Below, piece after piece: positions 43,914-53,898 of a DNA stretch of 64,000 bases. This DNA is from Candidatus Leptofilum gracile (GTDB lineage Bacteria; Chloroflexota; Anaerolineae; Promineifilales; Promineifilaceae), in NCBI GenBank assembly GCA_016713825.1, contig JADJOJ010000007.1, positions 558,001-622,000 on the forward strand. Direction: 5' to 3'. The position numbers and the translations under genes are program-made. How positions within the stretch are numbered: the first letter of the stretch is position 1; every line of letters begins with the position of its first letter. The notes under the pieces were generated by a model. That model did not search any database, had not been told where the DNA came from, and saw only the letters and a program-made list of their open reading frames with translations.

Positions 43914-46613
43914 CTAGAAGCCTAACCAGGTCATCATATTGTTCAGCAGCTGGCCTTGCACTTGTTCTGGCAAGGCGGCAAGCGGGATTAGCAAAAAGAT
44001 TGTTTGTTGGTCGTTGTTGTTTTCGTCTATGGTTGCAAGCCCCACAATGTTACCGGCATCATCGCTGTCGGCCCCGCGCAATAAAAAAGCTGTAGAACCA
44101 GGCTCTAAATCTTCTTGCAAAAAGTTAGCAAAGATCAGCTCGTAGGTGGTGTCCAGCTCAATCACCTCGCCCGCCACAAAACCGTCTAGCAGCACCGCAT
44201 CCTCACCCACAAATTCCAGGTCGCTCACGTCAGAAAGGCCAAGATCGCCAAAAATGGTGGGGGATGAACCGGTAATCAACAGCGGGCCACCCGCATCCAG
44301 GTATTCATAAATGACAAAGGTATCCTCGCCAAAAAAGCCCTCTGAGTCCAGATAATCGCCCGAATCCCAAATCAGCAGGTCGATTCCGTCGAAAACGTCG
44401 GGAGTTAGGGGGCCATCTTCTGAAGAAACCCAGGTATTGACGGTGTAATTCTCTGCCAGAAATGCCTCTAGCTGGGGCTGGCTGGAAAAGCCAGGGCCAA
44501 TGGGGGTGCCATCATCGTCTACAAAGAGAAAGATGGTGGCATCGCTGCTGCCTTCTTCGCCGGTGTCTCCGTCGTCGCCTTCATCGGCGGGCGCTTCGTC
44601 GGATTCGGCTACGGTCAGGGTGAAGGAGCCGCCATCGGCGAAGAAGTCTCGCAGGAGGATGGTGTAGGCGCCGTCGTCGGGAATTTCGTAGCCGATAATT
44701 GCTTCGCCTTCGCCAGAAAAGCCGGAATCGGAGGCGGCCAGGAAGATGTTGTCGGGGTCGTACAGTTGCAGCACGGCGTCCAAATCCTCGCCGCTTTCTA
44801 CGATGATGTCGATCACGGCTGGGCCTTCTTGGAAGGTCCAGCTAAACTGCTCGCCAGCGGCCATTTCCCCCTCGATCGTTTCGCCGAGGCCAATGGGGCC
44901 CTGGTCAACCGCGTCGATTTCGGTGGGTTCTGGCGCTTCGGTGTCGTCGGCGGGTTCTTCGTCTTCGTCAACGGCCGTATCCGGCTCATCATCCCCGCTA
45001 TCCTCTTCTGGCTCATCAGCCGCCAGTGCGCCACCCGTCAGCAGTTCAGCTTCCACTTCCTCATCGGCCACGTTGCTGGGGCAAAGGGCCAGGTTGTCTT
45101 GCAGCAGGCAGTCGGCCAGGGCGTATTCGGCGTTCAGCGGGATGAGGTCCAGCAGGCGACCGACGGTGTTTTCTAGCCCGTCCTTGCTGGCGGCCAGCAC
45201 TACCAGGCGGCGCTCGCTGCCGCTTTCGTCCAGCAAAATGAGGGCGGTGCCAGACATTTGCACGTTGCCCAGGCTAGATTGGATGAGGCGGTCGAAGGTT
45301 TCTTCGGGGGCGGGTTCTTCAGCGGCGGCGGCAGCGGCGGCGGCGTCTTCAGCGGGTTCGGCTGTCGGTTCTTCTGCAACGGCCGTTTCCTCATCTGTTT
45401 CGTTGCTGTTTTCGAGAACGGCCGTTTCCGCCTCGGTCAAAATTTCGGGGTCGATGAGCAACGTAATGCCCGCCTCGGCCAGCAATTCGGCAACCTCAGC
45501 CGACTGGTTGTACAGCCCCAGGTAGATCGCATCGCCATCCTGGCTGTCGCTGGTAGCCAGGGCAAGCTCTTTGTCGGCCGCCCGCAGGCTGGCTTGCAGG
45601 GTGATAATTTCATCAAAGGCATCTGGGCCGAGCGCTGGTGCGCCGGTGTAAACCAGATCAATTTCGTCTGCGAAAAAGTAGGGGAAGTCTGCCACGGTAA
45701 AGTCACGGCGGATGGGCTCAGCTAAAAAGTCGGCAATTTGGGCGATGAAGCGAGCGTTATCTAGCACGGTGTAGTACGGCTCCAGCAAAAATTGCAGGTC
45801 ACCAATGGCCAGCACGCTGCCGTTGGCCGACGTGGCGGCCAGCGTCAACCCACCGGGCCGGTCGGTGGCCGAAGACCAGGTGTTGTCATCCCCAGCCATC
45901 AGCGCCTCGGCCCCGGCCCCCACCTGAATAGAGTGGGCACCGTACAGGGCTACCTGCTCTAAATCGGCCGTAATTGGGCTGTCGGCAAAGCCGACGGAAT
46001 CTAGAATGATGTTGCGGAAGTTGCCTTCGTTTTCGATGGTGTTGTACAGGTAGTCGCCGTTAAAAATGAGGTCGAAGCTGTTGGCCAGGCTGTTGAGCGG
46101 AATTTTGTCGGTTTCCACAAAAATGTTGAAGGTGAACAAATCTTCTTCAACGACGACGTTGTAGCGGGTGGGATCGCCCAGCATGAGCAAGCGCCCGCCG
46201 CGCCGCACAAAATTCTCTACCGCCTGAACCTCTTCGGCCGAAAATTGTTGCAGCGGGGTAATGACGACGAAGGCGTTGGCCCCGCGCAGGGCGGTGGCCA
46301 GGTCGCCACCGGTGTGGCTCATCATTTCCACACCACGGGCGGCCAAACGGCCGTCTAAATACCCAATCTCATCCAGCGTAAACGCGTTATCGTGGGATTG
46401 GTCTAGCAGCACACGACCGCCAAATGTTTCTGGGATGTCTACAAAAGCGGCCGCTGCGGGCGTGGGCACGCTTTCTACCACGGCGGCAACGTCGTAGGTG
46501 GGGGGGGCCACGCGGTCACCACCACCTAAGCGATAATGTTGCAGGTAGCGAACGGCCGTTGGCGCAATCAACAACAAAACAAAAACGAGCAGAAAAATAA
46601 ATCCTCGGCGCAT
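43914..46613 (-). CDS. Large membrane-anchored surface protein, DUF4350/GldG-like plus PPC domain
   Basis: 899 residues from ATG 46613, preceded by AGGATG. One N-terminal membrane segment (about 5-22), then a domain reminiscent of DUF4350/GldG-like proteins at about 60-300 (GGRVLLDQSHDNAFTLDEIG, AVENFVRRGGRLLMLGDPTR, GSVLAIGDLQFLLEP). A Glu/Ala/Pro low-complexity segment (about 395-430) and an Asp/Glu-rich one (about 540-580) separate further parts. A bacterial pre-peptidase C-terminal-like (PPC) domain lies at about 590-685 (GETIEGEMAAGEQFSWTFQ, YTILLRDFFADGGSFTLTV), and a second GATase-like piece ends the protein (LLITGSSPTIFGDLGLS). It probably acts in the extracytoplasmic space; its role is unknown. 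No gliding ABC genes are adjacent. Confidence 0.75.
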   Translation of the reverse strand: MRRGFIFLLVFVLLLIAPTAVRYLQHYRLGGGDRVAPPTYDVAAVVESVPTPAAAAFVDIPETFGGRVLLDQSHDNAFTLDEIGYLDGRLAARGVEMMSHTGGDLATALRGANAFVVITPLQQFSAEEVQAVENFVRRGGRLLMLGDPTRYNVVVEEDLFTFNIFVETDKIPLNSLANSFDLIFNGDYLYNTIENEGNFRNIILDSVGFADSPITADLEQVALYGAHSIQVGAGAEALMAGDDNTWSSATDRPGGLTLAATSANGSVLAIGDLQFLLEPYYTVLDNARFIAQIADFLAEPIRRDFTVADFPYFFADEIDLVYTGAPALGPDAFDEIITLQASLRAADKELALATSDSQDGDAIYLGLYNQSAEVAELLAEAGITLLIDPEILTEAETAVLENSNETDEETAVAEEPTAEPAEDAAAAAAAAEEPAPEETFDRLIQSSLGNVQMSGTALILLDESGSERRLVVLAASKDGLENTVGRLLDLIPLNAEYALADCLLQDNLALCPSNVADEEVEAELLTGGALAADEPEEDSGDDEPDTAVDEDEEPADDTEAPEPTEIDAVDQGPIGLGETIEGEMAAGEQFSWTFQEGPAVIDIIVESGEDLDAVLQLYDPDNIFLAASDSGFSGEGEAIIGYEIPDDGAYTILLRDFFADGGSFTLTVAESDEAPADEGDDGDTGEEGSSDATIFLFVDDDGTPIGPGFSSQPQLEAFLAENYTVNTWVSSEDGPLTPDVFDGIDLLIWDSGDYLDSEGFFGEDTFVIYEYLDAGGPLLITGSSPTIFGDLGLSDVSDLEFVGEDAVLLDGFVAGEVIELDTTYELIFANFLQEDLEPGSTAFLLRGADSDDAGNIVGLATIDENNNDQQTIFLLIPLAALPEQVQGQLLNNMMTWLGF

Positions 46614-46630
46614 AATCACATCCTAAAAGA

Positions 46631-46707
46631 TGTAATTGGGTAATTCAGTAATTCGTCATTGGGCAATTTTTCACCCATTGCATCATTACCTAATTTCCTA
46701 ATTACTT
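46631..46707. repeat. Intergenic hairpin repeat, word GTAATT
   Basis: TGTAATTGGGTAATTCAGTA on the left pairs with CATTACCTAATTTCCTAATT on the right, with GGGCAATTTTTCACCC-like tip sequence. It fills the gap between SppA and the large surface protein genes. Confidence 0.8.
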
Positions 46708-47583
46708 TTACTGGTTGGGCAGTTCAAAGTAGCGGTAGTACAACCCTGGGGGCAAATCGACCGGAGCCGCCCACAGCTTTTCCTGGTCGATGGTAGGCAC
46801 CTGGTAGGTGCCAAAAGCAACCGGACCATCTTCGCCAAACGTCAGCGGGTACAGCTCTACAATTTCATAATTGCGAATGCCTGCCAGTTCAGCCGCTTTG
46901 TCGAACGCTTCGCTGGTAGAGATGATGCCGTCGATCAGGCCCAGTTCTAATGCCCGCACACCGCTAAAAATTTCGGCGCGAGAGAGCAGGTCGAGGTCGG
47001 CGTTTAGTTTTTCGCCACGGCCGTTGGCCACGGCCTGCAAAAAGGCAAACTTCAGCGTTTCGGCGCGGCGCACGTAGCCATCGCGCGTGCCGCCAAACGA
47101 TTTATACGGCCCGGTAGTGAGCACCTCTTCTTCTAAAAATGGGGCGTCGGGCAGCGAACTAATGACACCGATGCTGCCGATGGCGGAACCGGGCTTGGCG
47201 TAAATGGCATCTGTGGCGGCGGCGATGTAATACGCACCGCTGGCGGCCAAAAAGTCTACGGTGGCTACCACGGGTAAATCTTGCCGGGCGGCCAGCACGT
47301 CCATGTACAAATCTTCACTGTCGGAAGCGGTGCCGCCGGGGCTGTTGATCACAATCACCACGGCCTGGATGGCGGGATCGCTGCGGGCAAGCAGAAGCTG
47401 TTCACGAAACTCGAAAGCGGTGGCGTTGGAAATTTCGTAGTTGAGGCGAATGACGCCAATTTGGGGTTTGGGGACAACACGGGGGGCCATAAACAGGCCC
47501 AGCCCCAGGGGCAATACAATAATTAGCAGAAACAGGAGAATTAAACGCAGTGGGGAACGGCCGTTGCCGTTGGTTTGCTCCAT
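46708..47583 (-). CDS. sppA: Signal peptide peptidase SppA-like (S49)
   Basis: 291-residue membrane-anchored serine protease that degrades cleaved signal peptides or other membrane peptides. One N-terminal membrane segment (about 12-33). S49 motifs: VVIVINSPGGTASDSE, catalytic Ser115 in DFLAASGAYYIAAA, GSIGVISS and the likely general-base Lys161 in TTGPYKSFGGT. The short single-domain length matches the Bacillus-type enzyme. AAAGGAGC precedes ATG 47583. It diverges from recF across a 274-bp gap that contains two octamer copies and nothing else I recognise. Confidence 0.92.
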   Translation of the reverse strand: MEQTNGNGRSPLRLILLFLLIIVLPLGLGLFMAPRVVPKPQIGVIRLNYEISNATAFEFREQLLLARSDPAIQAVVIVINSPGGTASDSEDLYMDVLAARQDLPVVATVDFLAASGAYYIAAATDAIYAKPGSAIGSIGVISSLPDAPFLEEEVLTTGPYKSFGGTRDGYVRRAETLKFAFLQAVANGRGEKLNADLDLLSRAEIFSGVRALELGLIDGIISTSEAFDKAAELAGIRNYEIVELYPLTFGEDGPVAFGTYQVPTIDQEKLWAAPVDLPPGLYYRYFELPNQ

Positions 47584-47857
47584 ACTCAGCTCCTTTTGCC
47601 GACACGTAAGATTTTGGGCAATGGATGGTTGTGAACGGCCGTTGTGCTTTCACATGATTTTTCAACCTGGCCGAACCCAGTTGACGCGGCAGTAGGATAG
47701 CATGATGAGATTGCTGTGGCAACCAGCAATCAGCGGTCTATTTAAGGCCATTTTTATGACTTGCCTCACCATTATGTTAAAATCATAGAGAACGACTGCG
47801 TATTGATTGCAACACAAGATTTAATTGAACAATTCAGGTTGGCCGTAAAAAAGACCC

Positions 47858-49093
47858 ATGCATATTTCCCATCTTTCCTTGACCAATTTTAGAAATTACG
47901 GCCGTCTCGAACTCTCGCTCCCCCAGGGTCCCGTTTTGCTTTACGGCAACAATGCCCAGGGCAAAACCAACCTGCTAGAAGCAATCTATTACCTGGCTAC
48001 CACGCGCTCCCCACACGCCGACAATGACGCCCAACTGCTTAACTGGACGGCCGCCCAGGCCGAAGAGCCGATCATCGTTGGGCGGCTCAACGCCACGGTC
48101 GTCACCGCCACACAAACCCAAACCCTGGAAATGCGCCTCATCCAAGAGCAAAAGGCCAACTACAACCGCACGCGCAACTTCAGCTTTCGCCGCGAGGCTC
48201 TGCTAGACCGTCGCAAAGTGCGGCTGATGGACCTGCTGGGGGCCATGCGCGTGGTCCTCTTTTTGCCAGAAGATGTGCAGCTGCTTACTGGCTCCCCCGC
48301 CAATCGCCGCCGCTACATGGACATCACCCTGTGCCAGATCGATCCGGTGTACTGCCGAACATTATCCAATTACAATAAAGTGCTGGAACAGCGCAACGCC
48401 ACCCTGCGCCAAATAGCAGAAGGGCAGGCGGTGCGGGATGTACTGCCTATTTACAGCGAAAAGTTGGTAGAACTGGGAACGGCCGTCTTTCTCCGCCGGG
48501 CCGCCTTTCTAACCAATATCAGCCGGGAAACCCAGCGCATCCATTACGAGGCGCTAACTGGGGGCAAAGAATCGATCAAGCTGCTTTACCTGCCGCGCCT
48601 AAGCAGCAAGCGATCCAAAATTGCCCCGCGCGACACCCAGCACCCCACGGCGCTGGCCGACTGGCTAGAGCAGCATCAAGGACAGTCAGAATTAGTTTCA
48701 GAACGCTTTGCTAAACTATTGCAAGAATCTTTAGCAATTGATATTGCCCGCGGCGCAACCACAATTGGGCCGCATCGAGATGATTGGTCTTTTCAATTAA
48801 ACGGCCGTTCCCTGGGCAGTTTTGGTTCTCGTGGACAGCAGCGCACCGCCATCCTGGCATTAAAAATGGGCGAGATAAACTGGATGGAAGCCGTGACTGG
48901 TGAACGTCCTATTTTGCTATTAGATGAAGTGGTGGCAGAATTGGATGAACAGCGACGCGCCGCCTTACTCCAGACCGTCACTGAAACCACGCAAGCTGTC
49001 CTGACTGCGACCGACCCAGGCATGTTTACCGAATCATTTTTACAACAGGCAACACGAATGGAAGTTGAGAACGGCCGTATTAATATCAAGTAA
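47858..49093 (+). CDS. recF: DNA replication and repair protein RecF
   Basis: 411-residue ABC/SMC-like ATPase that loads RecA at gaps during recombinational repair. N-terminus ISHLSLTNFRNYGRLEL, Walker A YGNNAQGKTNLLEAIYYL near residue 33, signature LGSFGSRGQQRTAILALKM and Walker B RPILLLDEVVAELDEQRR are all present. ATG 47858 fits the family start, but the ribosome site is weak. Unlike many genomes, dnaA, dnaN or gyrB are not adjacent. The downstream regulator gene begins 41 nt after its stop and could be co-transcribed. Confidence 0.96.
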   Translation: MHISHLSLTNFRNYGRLELSLPQGPVLLYGNNAQGKTNLLEAIYYLATTRSPHADNDAQLLNWTAAQAEEPIIVGRLNATVVTATQTQTLEMRLIQEQKANYNRTRNFSFRREALLDRRKVRLMDLLGAMRVVLFLPEDVQLLTGSPANRRRYMDITLCQIDPVYCRTLSNYNKVLEQRNATLRQIAEGQAVRDVLPIYSEKLVELGTAVFLRRAAFLTNISRETQRIHYEALTGGKESIKLLYLPRLSSKRSKIAPRDTQHPTALADWLEQHQGQSELVSERFAKLLQESLAIDIARGATTIGPHRDDWSFQLNGRSLGSFGSRGQQRTAILALKMGEINWMEAVTGERPILLLDEVVAELDEQRRAALLQTVTETTQAVLTATDPGMFTESFLQQATRMEVENGRINIK

Positions 49094-49133
49094 CCAACGA
49101 TAACCCCGGCACAGCGCAGCTTTTTAACGCCCA

Positions 49134-51131
49134 GTGCCCTACTTTCGAGTGAATAGTATTGTGAACCAGACCCAACAAGACTCTTCCGTCGTACTCATCA
49201 TCGACGACATGCGCGAAAATCGGTTGCTGCTCTCTTCCCAACTCCGGCTAGATGGGCACAGCATCTTGGAAGCCAGCGGCGGCCAAGACGGTATCTCAAT
49301 GGCCCAGGAGCACGACCCCGATCTCATTCTCCTCGACGTGATGATGCCCGACATCAACGGCTTTGAGGTTTGCAAAATCCTCAAAGCAGACCCGCGCACA
49401 CACCTCATCCCCATCATCATGATCACCGCCCTCAGCAAAGTAGAATCCCGCATCGAAGGCAAAAAAGCCGGGGCCGATGAGTTCCTCTCCCGCCCCCACA
49501 TTCGGGAAGAGCTGCTGGTTCGCGTACGCACCCTCATCCAACTAAAACGGGCCAGAACCAACCTGGAAGAAGAACGCCACCGGCTGCAACTGCTCTACAA
49601 CATCAGCCGGGCCGTTAGCACCCAACTGGATCTGGAATCGATGATGTCTACCATCATCGAGCAAACCCAAGGGGCGGTAGGCGCCACCAAGGGCAACATC
49701 ATGCTGCTCAATGAGCAGGGTGAGGTCTACCACAAATTCATCATTCGGGCTGGCTCCCCCATCGAAATTAGCGACCGGGTAACCCAAGAAGTGATGACGC
49801 GCGGCCTGGGTGGCTGGTTGGTTATCAACAAGCGCAGCGATATTATTCACGATATTCGCCAGGATGACCGTTGGATCACCCTGCCAGATGATGAAGGCGA
49901 AACTGGCTCTGCCATTGGCATTCCGCTGATTGGCTCTGACCGCATGGTGGGTATTCTCATCCTCAACCATCCCGACATTGGCTACTTTACGGAGGAACAC
50001 AAAAAGCTGCTGAACGCTTTGGGCAGCACTGTTTCTACCGCCATCGCCAATGCCCATTTGTTTACAGAAATCAGCGAAGAGCGCCGCAAGCTGGAAGCGA
50101 TTTTGCGGCAGGCGACAGATGCCATCGTCACCACAGATGAAAATTGGCAAATTTCTATGTTCAACCAGGCGGCCGAACGGCTGTTTAACCTGAAAACAGA
50201 AGAGGTTGCCGGAAAATATATTGGTGATGTGCCGCCTTTGAGCGTGTTGCTGACGGTGTACAGCAATGGCAGCAGCCAGGCCAACGCTCAGGAATTAAAA
50301 ATGGACAATGGCAGGACCTTATTCACCAGCGTCTCGCCAATTCAGGGTGTGGGGTATGCGGCCGTTTTACAAGACATTACAGAACTCAAGCGCATTGAAG
50401 AATTCCGGCTGGCGGAAGAGCGGCGCAAGAAGCAGGAAATTAAAGAAACGTTCTCCCGTTACATGGGGCCAAGCCTGGTCGATTATGTGCTTTCGCATGA
50501 ACCGGGGCTGATGGGCCGCCGGGAAAGACGCCGTGCCGTGGTGATGTTTGCTGATATTCGCAGTTTTACCCGCTTTACCCGCATGGTTGGCCCCAATGAA
50601 GTAATTGAACGGCTGAATAAATTTTTCACCAAAATGACAGAAGTGGTTTACCGCTACGAGGGCACCATTTTTGAACTCACCGGCGACGAAATTCTGGTGG
50701 CGTTTAATGCCCCGTTTGATCAGGCAGATGCAGCCAGCCGGGCGGTGGAAACGGCCGTTGCCATGCAAAAACGGTTCAATGCCCTGAGGATGGAGCTGTT
50801 TGAAGAGCTAAGCACCGGTTTTGGTATGGGCATCGGTATTGATGAGGGCACAGTGATTGTGGGCAATGTAGGGGCTGAAACGCGCATGACCTTCCGCATG
50901 GTGGGTGATGCCGTCAACACCGCCCACCGCCTGGTAGACATTGCCGTGGACGGCCAGATTGTGGTATCTGAAGGGGTATACCAAAAGCTTCAGGTAACCA
51001 CAAGCAAGCTGCTTTCAGCCCATCCGCTAACCCCGATGGGGGCTATAGAAATTCGGGGCAAGGATGAACCGGAAAATCTGTACCAGGTGCATATTACCCA
51101 AGAACAAACGTTGGCTGAAGAAGAGCTATAA
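49134..51131 (+). CDS. Response regulator with GAF, PAS and adenylate/guanylate cyclase domains
   Basis: 665-residue cytoplasmic signalling protein. Receiver domain about 18-135 with phosphoacceptor Asp68 in LILLDVMMPD; note that the usual conserved Lys region reads FLSRPHIREE. GAF domain about 155-320 (LYNISRAVSTQLDLESMMST, GGWLVINKRSDIIHDIR), PAS about 325-430 (ILRQATDAIVTTDENWQISM), then a class III cyclase about 465-640 (AVVMFADIRSFTRFTRMVG, FELTGDEILVAFNAPFDQAD, TVIVGNVGAETRMTFRMVGD). The metal Asps of the cyclase are present, so it likely makes cAMP in response to a kinase and a small-molecule signal. The start could be GTG 49134, 49149 or 49158. Its end overlaps rsmG by 6 nt, tail to tail. 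Confidence 0.9.
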   Translation: MPYFRVNSIVNQTQQDSSVVLIIDDMRENRLLLSSQLRLDGHSILEASGGQDGISMAQEHDPDLILLDVMMPDINGFEVCKILKADPRTHLIPIIMITALSKVESRIEGKKAGADEFLSRPHIREELLVRVRTLIQLKRARTNLEEERHRLQLLYNISRAVSTQLDLESMMSTIIEQTQGAVGATKGNIMLLNEQGEVYHKFIIRAGSPIEISDRVTQEVMTRGLGGWLVINKRSDIIHDIRQDDRWITLPDDEGETGSAIGIPLIGSDRMVGILILNHPDIGYFTEEHKKLLNALGSTVSTAIANAHLFTEISEERRKLEAILRQATDAIVTTDENWQISMFNQAAERLFNLKTEEVAGKYIGDVPPLSVLLTVYSNGSSQANAQELKMDNGRTLFTSVSPIQGVGYAAVLQDITELKRIEEFRLAEERRKKQEIKETFSRYMGPSLVDYVLSHEPGLMGRRERRRAVVMFADIRSFTRFTRMVGPNEVIERLNKFFTKMTEVVYRYEGTIFELTGDEILVAFNAPFDQADAASRAVETAVAMQKRFNALRMELFEELSTGFGMGIGIDEGTVIVGNVGAETRMTFRMVGDAVNTAHRLVDIAVDGQIVVSEGVYQKLQVTTSKLLSAHPLTPMGAIEIRGKDEPENLYQVHITQEQTLAEEEL

Positions 51132-51851
51132 CGGCCGTTTCCCTGGCATTCCCACTCGGCGAGGATATTTTTCTGGCGTTTCCCCCACCTTTTTGATAAT
51201 GACAAAATAATGCGGCTGCTCTCTTCCGGGCAGGGTCACTTCGGCAAGTTCTGGCTGGGCACCCCCCAACAGGCGAACGGCCGTTTGCCCGTTTGGCAGC
51301 TCCTCATGCACCCCCTCCCCTTTTTGGGCCAGCACGGTGCCCCCTACCCGGCACAGCGGCAGCAAAAATTCTACCAGCGTGCGCAGCTCGGCAACGGCGC
51401 GCGCCGTTGCCCAATCATATTGCTGGCGGTGCTGGGGCATCTGGCCCAGCAGCTCGGCCCGTTCCGCCACAATGGTAACCTGCTCCAGCGCCAGCGCATC
51501 TACCACCGCCTGCAAAAATTGCCCTTTCTTGGCCACGCTTTCCACCAGCGTCAGGCGCATGTGGGGGAACAAAATTTTGAGCGGCAAGCCAGGAAACCCA
51601 GCCCCCGTACCCACGTCGATGAGGGAACGGCCGTTCAAATCCCCCGTTACCCGCGCACAGCTCAACGAATCCAAAAAATGGCGCAGGCGAATTTCGGCCG
51701 GTTCGCGAACGGCCGTTAAGTTCATCCGCGCATTCCAGTCCAAAAGCAGCTGCTGGTAGATGGCAAACTGCGCCACCTGCTCGGGCGTCAGCGGCACGCC
51801 CAGTGAAGCGGCCCAGGCCGCAAATTGCTCCCATTCTGTAGAAACTGTCAT
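51126..51851 (-). CDS. rsmG: 16S rRNA (guanine527-N7)-methyltransferase
   Basis: 241-residue SAM enzyme (formerly GidB) that methylates G527 of 16S rRNA. Family motifs: LLDWNARMNLTAVREPAEIR, RHFLDSLSCARV, SAM loop LIDVGTGAGFPGLPLKI, LVESVAKKGQFLQAV and ATARAVAELRTLVEFLLPL. The C-terminal HYFVIIKKVGETPEKYPRR is typical. The ATG overlaps the TGA of the upstream peptide-binding gene (ATGA), so it is probably translated from that transcript. Confidence 0.95.
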   Translation of the reverse strand: MTVSTEWEQFAAWAASLGVPLTPEQVAQFAIYQQLLLDWNARMNLTAVREPAEIRLRHFLDSLSCARVTGDLNGRSLIDVGTGAGFPGLPLKILFPHMRLTLVESVAKKGQFLQAVVDALALEQVTIVAERAELLGQMPQHRQQYDWATARAVAELRTLVEFLLPLCRVGGTVLAQKGEGVHEELPNGQTAVRLLGGAQPELAEVTLPGREQPHYFVIIKKVGETPEKYPRRVGMPGKRPL

Positions 51852-53716
51852 TGAGACCGACTCCGTTCCAACTCCTTACGCGCCACTTCAATGACGTAAC
51901 TGTCGTACTGCTCGCCACCAAACAAGGCAGGCTGGTAGGTCAGCCAATCCTGCACCAGAACCAGGTCGGCGGGCAGGTAAAGCGGGACCAAAGGCATAAT
52001 GCCAGATTCGCCAAACATGATGTTTTCAATTTGGCGGTACAGCTCCAGCCGTTTGCCCATATCCAGGGTGTTAGCCGCTTCCCGAATAAGCGTATCGACT
52101 TCGCCACACGGCCGTTTCTCACGGTTCTCGCTTTCCTGGCAGTGGAGCAAATCACCCATCCAATTTTGCCCGTCGGGGAAGTACGAGGCCCAGGCCAGCT
52201 CCCAAATGTCGGGTCGAGCGGCACCAGCATCGGCCCGCGTGTTGGCCAGCAGCGTGCCAAAAGGCACCTGCTCCACCAGAAATTGCGACTCATCACAGCC
52301 CAATTCATCAATCCACATCTGGATAATCAGTTCCGCCTGCAACAGCGAAAGGTCAGACGAGGTAACCATGAAACGAATATCGCTAGGAATCAGGCGACAG
52401 GTGCGGAAGCCACTTTCGGCCATTTGCAGGCGAGCATAGTCGGGGCTGTAGCCCAAACCAACCTGGTCAACGGGCGGCGCGCCAACGACGCCAGGCGGCA
52501 ACAGGTGGCGCATGGGCAACGCGGCATTGCCAAACACTTCCTCCACCAAAAATTGGCGATCAATTGCCGCACTGAACGCTCGGCGTATGTTTGCCTCTCG
52601 GAACACACCGCTTTCAAAATTAAAGTTGAGGTAAAAAAGCGTTTGCTGGCTTACCAGGCGCAGCTGCTGCAAGGTGGCATTAGACAACGTAGTCTGGTTT
52701 ATGTTGGTGGCCTCAATGACATCCAGCGACTTGGCCTGCCAAAGCAACAAGGCAATATCATCGGTATCAACGTAGTTGATCTGAACAAATTCGGTATTGC
52801 CCTGAAATGGGATGGGCCAGAGGGTATTGCGCTGCAACGTGCCAAAGGTTTCATCGAGGGGCATAAAGGGGCCGCTGGTTAAGAAGGGTGCCCCGTTTTG
52901 AACGGCCGTTTGCCAATCGCTCCCATACTCTTCTACAAAAGACTCCTCGAACAGTTCGCGAGGCAGGGGGCGCATAAACCAAAGGCTCGTAATGGTTAAA
53001 AAGTGGGCTGCCGAACGATTGAGGCTTACTTGCAGCGTGGTATCGTTCAGCGCTCGCACACCGACATTTTCCAAATCAGCTGGGGTAGCAGTGGCCAGCT
53101 GGTGCACCTGTTCACACCCTTGGATCAGGAAAAGGATAAATGCATCGGGGGAATTGGTTTCGCGGGCACAGGTGCGCTGGATGGCAAAAACAATATCGCT
53201 GGCCACCACCGGTCGCACGGCTTCTGCAATGACGTAGCCATCTACCACGCGCTCGCCCGGGCGTACCCAAAAAATATCGTCTCGCAGCGAAAAGGTCCAG
53301 ATACGGCCGTTTTCCGACACTTCCCAAGATTGGGCCAACGCGGGCTCTACCTGGTTGTTGACGTGATTATAACGAGTAAGCCCCACAAACAGGTTCTCGA
53401 TCAGGTCAATGCCATCGGGGTCATTGGTTACCTGCGGATCGATGCCGGGGACACTGGTGCGCACAAAGCTCAGGTCTAGCACCACGGCTTCATCCGATTC
53501 CGACGCAGGGGAGGGAACGGCCGTTGGCGTCGGCGTTGGCTCTAAAATGCGGGTGACAATCAGCTCCTCACCCGCAATGTTGAACACCTCCGTAACGACA
53601 ATCGGTGGTACTTCTTGGCTATCAGCACATGCCGAAAATAAAACGATTCCGCTTATAATGAACGCGAGGCAGCTCAAGAATATAAATGTATTGTGCTTGG
53701 ATTGTTTTTCTATCAC
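51848..53716 (-). CDS. Peptide-type ABC solute-binding lipoprotein, family 5
   Basis: 622-residue lipoprotein; the signal ends IVLFSACADS. A Thr/Pro/Ser linker (about 57-75) precedes a family-5 (OppA/DppA-like) binding fold: LDLSFVRTSVPGIDPQVTN, LIENLFVGLTRYNHVNNQVE, ALAQSWEVSENGRIWTFSL. It would deliver peptides, nickel or similar ligands to an ABC importer, but no permease genes are adjacent, so it is an orphan. The start is GTG 53716 without a clear ribosome site; the hydrophobic core begins at about residue 12, which fits. It overlaps rsmG by 4 nt. Confidence 0.9.
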   Translation of the reverse strand: MIEKQSKHNTFIFLSCLAFIISGIVLFSACADSQEVPPIVVTEVFNIAGEELIVTRILEPTPTPTAVPSPASESDEAVVLDLSFVRTSVPGIDPQVTNDPDGIDLIENLFVGLTRYNHVNNQVEPALAQSWEVSENGRIWTFSLRDDIFWVRPGERVVDGYVIAEAVRPVVASDIVFAIQRTCARETNSPDAFILFLIQGCEQVHQLATATPADLENVGVRALNDTTLQVSLNRSAAHFLTITSLWFMRPLPRELFEESFVEEYGSDWQTAVQNGAPFLTSGPFMPLDETFGTLQRNTLWPIPFQGNTEFVQINYVDTDDIALLLWQAKSLDVIEATNINQTTLSNATLQQLRLVSQQTLFYLNFNFESGVFREANIRRAFSAAIDRQFLVEEVFGNAALPMRHLLPPGVVGAPPVDQVGLGYSPDYARLQMAESGFRTCRLIPSDIRFMVTSSDLSLLQAELIIQMWIDELGCDESQFLVEQVPFGTLLANTRADAGAARPDIWELAWASYFPDGQNWMGDLLHCQESENREKRPCGEVDTLIREAANTLDMGKRLELYRQIENIMFGESGIMPLVPLYLPADLVLVQDWLTYQPALFGGEQYDSYVIEVARKELERSRSQ

Positions 53717-53898
53717 AGCGTCATGCTATCCCATGCAAATCAGGGCGACAAGTTTTTTAAGCCTAGGCTGAGCAATTCGATTATCACCACAACTGCTTAA
53801 AATGTATACAATTAGGCAGATTTCTATGGTTGCATGCTTATAGCGCGAGTAGTAATATAGTGAAATTGACACTTCCCAGCTTAAGGAAAGGATGATAT